Below, one piece after another: positions 21,038 to 27,103 of a stretch of 27,103 nt of DNA. Below the pieces are notes generated by a model. That model was not told the DNA's origin, did no database searches, and worked only from the letters and a program-made list of their open reading frames with translations. Position numbers and translations under genes: made by a program. Every line of letters begins with the position of its first letter. Position 1 is the stretch's first letter. Source of the stretch: a virus; IMG/VR virus record IMGVR_UViG_3300005529_000649, positions 1 through 27,103 of that record; one strand, 5' to 3'.

Positions 21038-24000
21038 ATGCCAGATACCGCCTCTCTAGACGACATCCAGGAACAACAACAGTCAGCAGCGAAAGCCAGT
21101 GGGACGGCTTCGCTCGATGATATTGCTTCCCTGGATGACATTCAGGAAACCCCGCAAGCCGCCGCACCGCCGTCTCTCTCTCATCGCCGCGGTGGCATGC
21201 AGACCACGGAGATAGTACCTAGCAAGGAAGAGCAAGAGCGGAGAATGTCCGAGGCTCTCCGCGAAGATCAGGCCGAGCAGCCCAAGCCCACACTCGGCCA
21301 GCGCGCGCGCGAGCTGGTTGGCATGTTTACTGACGTACTCACGCATCCCTCACCTGGCGCCGAAACCGGCATGAAGCAACTCGGCCCACAGGTATCGAGT
21401 GGCTTAGGGCATGTCGCGACACCAGGCAAGCGAGCACTCGGCGGATTGGAACTTGGGGAAGCTGGTATTGAAGCTGCAACTCCGTTGCTCGGTCCCGCCA
21501 CTCTCGCCCCCACAACTCTTCCAGCAGAAGCGGCATTGCCCTATGCCGTAAAACTGGCTGCTGGCCAAGCATCTGGTCTCGGTGCATCAGAAGCGGCTGG
21601 GCGAACTGCCAAGGCGTTTGGGGCGTCTCCCACAACTGAGCAGATTGTGCGTGATGCTGGATTCTTCCTGCCGTCGTTAATGGGTGCTGCATTTGGCGTG
21701 AAAGGAACCTTGCGCACGGGCGAAGAGGGCACAGCTGGAACCGTCGAAGCACTTGGCGGACGAGTCGCCGGCGGATTCGCGAAGACCCCGGGAAGCTACG
21801 ATATTGCCGCGAAGGTCGGGAAAACCACAGTGGGCGCCAGGATTCCTCGAGCTCCCGCTCCGCCACCAACTTCTGCAGATGTAGCCACGGAAGCCATGGC
21901 GCGCGCCCAACTGGCAGATGGATTAGCTTCGGGAGAAATTAAGCCGCCACCGCCTCCGCCAGTTCCAGGACCAGACAATCTCTCGCCCGAAGTAGTCCAG
22001 GCACTCGCCGAAGCAATCAAGGAAGCGCCAGCCGCTCAGCAACCAAAACTTATCCTCGAAGCACATCAACGGATCGCGTCGTGGATATTGCAAAAAGGCA
22101 AAGTTGTTGGCCCAGACGGGCAAGTAGCGGTTGCCGATAATCCAAAGTCAGCAGAGAGTATCGCCACTAAATGGGTCAACGAAGCGGTCAAAGCCCAAAC
22201 GCCCCTCACGAGTAGCCCGGGTGGCAAGGATATGCCATCGCCGGTGGCTGGCGGCGTCAAGGATAGCGAAGTTTCCAAGTCGGTTGTCCAACGGCCGCTC
22301 GTTGGAGTGGTGGACGATCTCACTGGAAAGCAGGCTGCGCCCAAGAGTGCGCTCGACCAAAAGGCGGTGCTCGGCGAGAACAAAACTGCCATTAGTAAAC
22401 CGTCGGTGTCCGTCGTCGGTGATATAGCCAGTGGTGTACCCGAGGTTCCTGCATCCGAGACTGCAATACTTCCGCCCACCTTTCCTGTTAGCGGGGAAAG
22501 TAATCTCTCTTCCGCAGACAACACAGTTGACCGCAGCCTTGGGATAGGCGCAATCCATGGAGCAGAACCGCGTAGTTCTAGCAGCAGTAGCGCGCGAGGG
22601 GGGAACCATGAAAGTTCTTCCACACCCATCACAAACAAGGGCGACTTGGGTTCCTCTGGTGTTTCGTCTTTGGCTCTTGAGAGCGGCCGCGCAAGCACGG
22701 GAGCACGTCCGTCTGGGAATGGCGGCCTTCCAGCTGCCGGCGTCGAAGGCGCTTCCGCAAATGAGACAGGTCTTAGTCAAATAGGTAAGGAAGAACCGAG
22801 TACAGGCAGAGAAATTATACAGCCGTCTTCTAATCCAGAAAAGTTAGACAAGATGGCAGAGAAAGCCGCTCCGCAGTACGAAGACCGCTTAGAAGCTGTA
22901 ACCAAAGACATCCCCGGTGTGACCTATGAGCGTGTTCGCGACGAGAAAAACCCGTCGCGCCTGAAGGAGAAAATAGAAGGGGAGGATCAGCCAGCATCCA
23001 CCATTCCAGACTACCTCGCAAGCCAAGTTGTGATCGACTCCCCGGACGCGCTACCGAAGGTTCTGGAAGCGGTTCGTAAAGAATTCCCGGTCGTCAAAGA
23101 GGAAGACCTCTTCAACAAGGGCGACGATACCTACCACTTCCACCACTACGCCATCCAGCTACAGCAGCCCAACGGCCTGAGCGCCGAACTTCACATCATT
23201 CCGAAGGACGTGTTTGATGTGAATGCACGCGAACACGAAGTCTATAAGAAGGCTCGGAAAGCTGAAATTGAGGGTAACAATAAGGAGCACGAGGAGTGGG
23301 CAGCCAAGGCTCGCGAACTACACGACGCCGCTTGGCAGAAGTGGCTTGAGCGCACTGGCCAGAAATCCGTAGCAACTGACGTTCCACATGGAACGTCTCA
23401 CATCGACGAAATCCAGCCTGAGAAGTTTTCAAAGGGCGACCGCGTAACCTGGGCAGGAGCTGATGGGAAGCAGCGCTCCGGAAGGGTCTCTTACGCTGAT
23501 CCCAATATGGGCATAGTGCGGGTGACTCCAGAAAAGGGCGGAACACTGGAGATCAACCCGAGACGGCTAAAGCGCGAAGCTACGCCCCATAAAGAAGAGA
23601 CGCCAGTCTTGGCTCAGAGTACCCCACAGAATGCCAAGCCTGCTCAACTGGTGCCTCAGCCTGCGTCCGCTGAGCCATTAGTAGGGGCGAAGGAGCCTTC
23701 GGGCCAAGTAAATGCGTCTGAAGGCAAGCCAGATAAATTCAAGTACCGCTCCACCCAGACGAATATCCCTGAAGGTTCGGAAGCTGCCCAGTCCCTAGAG
23801 TCCGCCCGCCAGCGAATCGCCGACGGTGATCTTGCGGCCAAAGGCAAGGATGTAGGCGGGAACCATGTAACGGTTCGGTACGGCATCAAGGACGACGACA
23901 TCGAGGGCGTGCGCAAGTATCTGAGTTCACTGTCCCCGTTCGAAGCCAGACTCGGCAAAACTGAGAAGTTTCCGCCCTCTGAATCGAGTGACGGCGCAGC

Positions 24001-27000
24001 GGTGATTAACGCTCCAGTCGAGTCTCCGGAACTGCACAAAATCAATGCCGAACTGGAGAAGCACGGCAACTTTATCGAGCCAACGTTCAAAGAGTACAAG
24101 CCGCACGCCACGGTGGCCTACGTCAAGCCAGAAAAGGCGGACCGCTATGTGGGAATGGACGTCACTCACGGGAAGAAGTTCACAGTTGATTCCATCGCCA
24201 TCACCGACCGAGAAGGAAACCAGGAAGATGTCCGACTATCAGGGAAACCCGCCGAAACCGGTGCTCCAGTTTCCCAAGTGTCCAACCCTGAAGCAGAAGC
24301 GGTACAAAAGAAAGAAGAAGTAGCGCCGCAGCCCGGCTCTCCAGAGTACGAAGCACTGAAGCAAAAACTCGCGGCACTGGAAGCAAAAGAAGTAGCGCCG
24401 CAAGCCACTAAAGAGCCTGAATCTCTTCTTACCGGAACCTCTGGCCAGTTCGAACCTGCCGCTGTAGCTCGTGCTGTTGAATCGGAATACACCAAGGAAA
24501 TAAAACCAGCCCTCCAGGAAGCTGGTCTCACCCTCGAAAAAGCGCTGTCCGAACTCAAGCACCTGATTGCGCCGCGCGCCGGCATTCCAGCGAAGACTCT
24601 CGATGCAGCCATGAAACTTACAGGCGCAAGAGAGAAAAATCGCTGGCTGTTGGAACAGACACTCGGCAAGGTGCAGACGCTATTCGACAAGCTTCCGCGT
24701 GAGCAGCAGATTGCGTTCGTCGACAACTACAAAGCCGGCCAGCCGCAGCCCAGCAAAGTCCTGCAGCGCATAGCCGACTTCATGGGCAAGACCGATGACG
24801 CTACCTACCGCGCCGTTGTGGAAGCCCAGGTAGCCAATCTTAGCGACAAAGCACAGCAATTGTGGCATTTAACTCCAGAAGACCTGAAGCAGCAGTTTTT
24901 GAAGAAAATCCAGAACTTCAAGGCCGATGAATCGATTAAAGGTCCACTGAGAGAATTAGCCGACCATCTGCTGACCTACAAGGATGACCACTTCCGGGTG
25001 CTGTGGAAGAAAGTTCCCGGGCGTCCAGAATCAAAAGGCACTGGCGCACAGCGCGGCAGTCGGCCGCTGGAAGGCTCGAAAGGGTTCCTGAAGCAGTCGA
25101 CGCTCAACTCCATGAGCGAAGGCATTGAGCGCGGCGGAGAGCCCTATTCCTACAATCCGGTCACCATGTTCCAGATGGCGCAGGCTGATGCCTGGCGATA
25201 CATCACTGCACAGAGAATGTGGAAGGACGCGCTGGATGATGGTGGCCGAGTATTCGTCAAGCAGGGCAAACCGCTGCCGGACGGCTTCAAATTCGTAGAA
25301 GACAAGATTGGCAACGTGCGCTTCCCGGCAGCATCGGGCGAAGGCATGGTGCAGGCTGGACGATGGGCACTGCGGGAAGACTGGCATCGTCTCTTGAGCA
25401 ACATGCTCAGCTACGACTACATCCGGGAATCGACCATCGGTAACGGCCTGATGTCCGTAAAGAACCACCTCACTGCCTACCGGTTGTCACTGTCGCCGTT
25501 CCACGCGCTGACGACTACCGTATCCTCCATGGGCGGACACGTGGGCGGCGGACTCACGCACCTGAACTATGCAATCCGGAATGCTTCTCTGACGGCAGCT
25601 GTAGAAGGCATCAAAGATATTGCTTCGACTCCCATTGCCCCCATTCAGGACTACCGCCTCGGCACCAGTTTGGTTCGCTACGCCACCAACAAAGAACAGT
25701 TTCTGAAGACCACACGCGGACAGGACTTCATCAAGAAATATCCGGAAGCCAACGAACTGATAGACCGAGTGTTCGCCAGCGGCGCCAAGTTTTCGCTTCA
25801 CGAAGATGAACGGTTGCACGGCATCGAAGGACTGCGGCAGGCTGCCGCCGAAGACCGCTACCTCGCCGCATTGTTGAAGACTCCATTTGCTGCCAATCAG
25901 ATGATCATGCGGCCGCTGTTCGGCTACTACATTCCACGTCTAAAACTGGCGTCGTGGTTGAAGGAATACAGCCAGCAGCTAATTGATCGGCGCGCGGACA
26001 TCGAAGCAGGCAAGATCACCGAAGGAGAAATCGGCCGCAAGGTATGGGACTCAGTAGAGAACGTATACGGCCAGATGAATTGGGATGCACGCTGGTGGCA
26101 TCGGACATTCAAGAGCGCGATCCAACTGGCATTCCGAGCGTTCACCTGGTTTGCTGGCAACATACGTCTGGTAAAAGATGCCGGTATCGGGCAAACCAGA
26201 GAGGTATTCGAATCCGGAAAGTGGTGGTACGAACACATGGGCGGAGAGGCAGAGCCGATGCCGAGCTCCGGCCCGATTCCGCGACTCGATCCGAACTTCG
26301 CCAAAGTAATCGGACTGGCAACAGTGTTCGCTGCCGGCAACGCTCTCCTGCAGTACGCCATGACGAGAGAGGCACCGAAAGATTACAAAGACCTCATGGC
26401 TGCACGCATCGGCGGAGTCGACTCCCACGGCAAACCCCGCCGCGTTACGGTTCCCGCGATCGTATTCAAAGACGCAATGTCGCTCTGGTACGGCGGTGCG
26501 ACCAATTATCTATCGGCGAAAAAATCCGACCTGTTTCAGGGCATCGCAGATGTGATGGCCAATGAAGATTTCCGGCACGACATGGTTCACAACCCGCAAG
26601 ACTCTTTCTGGAAGCAGCGCTATCAAGACGCCGCGCACATTCTCGGGAGCCCTATCGGGGTCTCCACCTACAAGAAAGATGTAGCCAGCGGCGAGAGCAA
26701 GGGTCGCGCTACGCTGGGACTCCTCGGCTTGGCGCCACCTCCGCGCGGATTCAACCAGACGAAAGCAGAACGTACGGCCCAGGCCATCATTGACCCTAAC
26801 CGCCATCCTCGCTACGAAACCAAAGAACAACGCGATGCCTACACCCTGAAGCAGCAAATTATTGAGGCGGGCGAAAAAGGCGACTGGCAACCCCTCCACG
26901 AAGCACGCCGACAAGGACTGATCGACGAAGAGCAAGCACGGGATATCCGTCACGACATCCGTCTCGGTCCACTGGCCGCGCGCGTCAACGGCTTCAGCTA

Positions 27001-27103
27001 TTCCGATTTCATGAAAGTCTACGACGTCGCCAATGCGGCAGAGAGAAAGCAACTCGATCCGATCAAAATGAGGAAGCGCAGGAACCTACTCCGCAAAGGG
27101 AAG
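21038..27103 (+). CDS. Giant polyvalent phage protein, 3' end beyond window
   Basis: ATG 21038 abuts the previous TAA. I followed the frame to the end: 2022 codons without a stop. Residues 6-35 repeat SLDDI three times. 100-370 are Gly/Ala/Pro-rich. 371-581 are low-complexity and lie opposite the antisense HNH gene. 600-740 resemble a RelA/SpoT nucleotidyltransferase-like domain (PDYLASQVVI; DDTYHFHHYAIQLQQ; AELHIIPKD). Around 799 is a KOW/SH3-like patch (KGDRVTWAG). 940-1070 form a 2H phosphoesterase: HVTVRYG with H943/T945 and HATVAYV with H1023/T1025. 1229-2022 is a long mostly helical region ending in KKRRNLLRKGK, like domains of phage polyvalent proteins. Such proteins enter the cell with DNA and carry several activities, some aimed at host defences. 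It takes the P22 gp16-like last ejection-gene position. Confidence 0.85.
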   Translation, partial: MPDTASLDDIQEQQQSAAKASGTASLDDIASLDDIQETPQAAAPPSLSHRRGGMQTTEIVPSKEEQERRMSEALREDQAEQPKPTLGQRARELVGMFTDVLTHPSPGAETGMKQLGPQVSSGLGHVATPGKRALGGLELGEAGIEAATPLLGPATLAPTTLPAEAALPYAVKLAAGQASGLGASEAAGRTAKAFGASPTTEQIVRDAGFFLPSLMGAAFGVKGTLRTGEEGTAGTVEALGGRVAGGFAKTPGSYDIAAKVGKTTVGARIPRAPAPPPTSADVATEAMARAQLADGLASGEIKPPPPPPVPGPDNLSPEVVQALAEAIKEAPAAQQPKLILEAHQRIASWILQKGKVVGPDGQVAVADNPKSAESIATKWVNEAVKAQTPLTSSPGGKDMPSPVAGGVKDSEVSKSVVQRPLVGVVDDLTGKQAAPKSALDQKAVLGENKTAISKPSVSVVGDIASGVPEVPASETAILPPTFPVSGESNLSSADNTVDRSLGIGAIHGAEPRSSSSSSARGGNHESSSTPITNKGDLGSSGVSSLALESGRASTGARPSGNGGLPAAGVEGASANETGLSQIGKEEPSTGREIIQPSSNPEKLDKMAEKAAPQYEDRLEAVTKDIPGVTYERVRDEKNPSRLKEKIEGEDQPASTIPDYLASQVVIDSPDALPKVLEAVRKEFPVVKEEDLFNKGDDTYHFHHYAIQLQQPNGLSAELHIIPKDVFDVNAREHEVYKKARKAEIEGNNKEHEEWAAKARELHDAAWQKWLERTGQKSVATDVPHGTSHIDEIQPEKFSKGDRVTWAGADGKQRSGRVSYADPNMGIVRVTPEKGGTLEINPRRLKREATPHKEETPVLAQSTPQNAKPAQLVPQPASAEPLVGAKEPSGQVNASEGKPDKFKYRSTQTNIPEGSEAAQSLESARQRIADGDLAAKGKDVGGNHVTVRYGIKDDDIEGVRKYLSSLSPFEARLGKTEKFPPSESSDGAAVINAPVESPELHKINAELEKHGNFIEPTFKEYKPHATVAYVKPEKADRYVGMDVTHGKKFTVDSIAITDREGNQEDVRLSGKPAETGAPVSQVSNPEAEAVQKKEEVAPQPGSPEYEALKQKLAALEAKEVAPQATKEPESLLTGTSGQFEPAAVARAVESEYTKEIKPALQEAGLTLEKALSELKHLIAPRAGIPAKTLDAAMKLTGAREKNRWLLEQTLGKVQTLFDKLPREQQIAFVDNYKAGQPQPSKVLQRIADFMGKTDDATYRAVVEAQVANLSDKAQQLWHLTPEDLKQQFLKKIQNFKADESIKGPLRELADHLLTYKDDHFRVLWKKVPGRPESKGTGAQRGSRPLEGSKGFLKQSTLNSMSEGIERGGEPYSYNPVTMFQMAQADAWRYITAQRMWKDALDDGGRVFVKQGKPLPDGFKFVEDKIGNVRFPAASGEGMVQAGRWALREDWHRLLSNMLSYDYIRESTIGNGLMSVKNHLTAYRLSLSPFHALTTTVSSMGGHVGGGLTHLNYAIRNASLTAAVEGIKDIASTPIAPIQDYRLGTSLVRYATNKEQFLKTTRGQDFIKKYPEANELIDRVFASGAKFSLHEDERLHGIEGLRQAAAEDRYLAALLKTPFAANQMIMRPLFGYYIPRLKLASWLKEYSQQLIDRRADIEAGKITEGEIGRKVWDSVENVYGQMNWDARWWHRTFKSAIQLAFRAFTWFAGNIRLVKDAGIGQTREVFESGKWWYEHMGGEAEPMPSSGPIPRLDPNFAKVIGLATVFAAGNALLQYAMTREAPKDYKDLMAARIGGVDSHGKPRRVTVPAIVFKDAMSLWYGGATNYLSAKKSDLFQGIADVMANEDFRHDMVHNPQDSFWKQRYQDAAHILGSPIGVSTYKKDVASGESKGRATLGLLGLAPPPRGFNQTKAERTAQAIIDPNRHPRYETKEQRDAYTLKQQIIEAGEKGDWQPLHEARRQGLIDEEQARDIRHDIRLGPLAARVNGFSYSDFMKVYDVANAAERKQLDPIKMRKRRNLLRKGK
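22148..22780 (-). CDS. Zinc-finger HNH endonuclease antisense in the giant gene
   Basis: On the reverse strand TTG 22780 opens 210 residues. Three Cys4 knuckles (C5/C8/C26/C30, then CDGC with CSMDC, then CVVC with YCSLGC) lead to a C-terminal HNH core (AEHRLLVERTLGR, EIVHHSNERPLDNR, ASHRRWH), as in free-standing phage HNH endonucleases. The gene's codons are exactly aligned with those of the + strand giant frame, which stays open because this gene avoids TTA, CTA and TCA internally. The last residues (FVDPFSGDTLC) probably come from antisense of the giant gene. It probably inserted there as a homing gene. No Shine-Dalgarno is seen; a TATAAT lies 33 bases upstream. Confidence 0.8.
   Translation of the reverse strand: MTKTCLICGSAFDAGSWKAAIPRRTCSRACAAALKSQRRNTRGTQVALVCDGCGRTFMVPPSRATAARTTRFCSMDCAYPKAAVNCVVCGREITFPANRKGGRKYCSLGCRNLGYTTGYITDDGHRRFTNGSFVLAEHRLLVERTLGRSLLSSEIVHHSNERPLDNRLGNFAILDAASHRRWHILATRATREGRLGFDRFVDPFSGDTLC
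22814..22819 (-). promoter_or_regulatory. Candidate -10 TATAAT for the antisense HNH gene
   Basis: Read on the - strand, a perfect TATAAT lies 33 bases before TTG 22780, with no good -35 at 17 bases. It could drive transcription of the antisense HNH gene against the virion operon. Confidence 0.3.

Noticed and set aside
23656-24726. Reverse-strand open frames of 151-186 codons opposite the 2H-domain part of the giant gene
   Set aside because: They lack motifs, unlike the antisense HNH at 22148-22780, and the + strand carries clear HxT motifs.

Overview
The window looks like one contiguous late (virion) region of a tailed bacteriophage (Caudoviricetes). Nearly all genes lie on the + strand, tightly packed with 4-base start/stop overlaps. 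The order portal, scaffold-like, major capsid, tail/connector, ejection-type proteins resembles short-tailed phages of the P22 type. No terminase, replication, integrase or lysis cassette is visible, so lifestyle and host cannot be read directly. The GC-rich codon use is compatible with a soil or environmental Gram-negative host, but that is inference.

Layout: 1-342 is the end of a tail-fibre-like protein. 343-1561 is a small operon (Cys-rich protein, HAD phosphatase, coiled-coil protein, lipoprotein). 1565-7184 is the head module: portal with an inserted zinc ribbon, Pro/Ala-rich scaffold-like protein, and major capsid protein. The capsid gene is split by a short group I intron (about 6828-7057) whose helices P1, P2, P3, P7, P8 and P9 can be drawn base by base. 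The normal capsid C-terminus is encoded in a second exon (about 7058-7184). An HNH endonuclease gene follows directly. 8056-10219 holds three unassigned phage proteins, two with zinc-binding motifs, and a structured RNA region. 10228-17037 encodes a secreted-looking glycosidase-like fibre, a connector-like protein, a small beta-rich protein, a large tail protein probably starting at CTG, and a fibre-like protein ending in a Hint/intein-like domain. 17034-17701 adds a small coiled-coil protein and a GNAT-like protein. From 18555 come a small secreted-looking protein and three probable ejection/internal virion proteins. The last is a giant open frame (21038 to beyond the window end, more than 2022 codons) with a RelA/SpoT-like domain, a 2H phosphoesterase domain and a long C-terminal region, typical of phage polyvalent proteins carried into the cell with DNA.

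The most striking theme is dense invasion by selfish elements. There is one ORF-less group I intron, one HNH gene beside it, one LAGLIDADG gene with an HTH on the - strand (17580-18506), and one zinc-finger HNH gene on the - strand (22148-22780) buried antisense and codon-aligned inside the giant gene without closing it. Both - strand endonuclease genes have a perfect TATAAT upstream on their own strand. A second theme is hairpins at gene boundaries, twice placed between a Shine-Dalgarno and its start codon.
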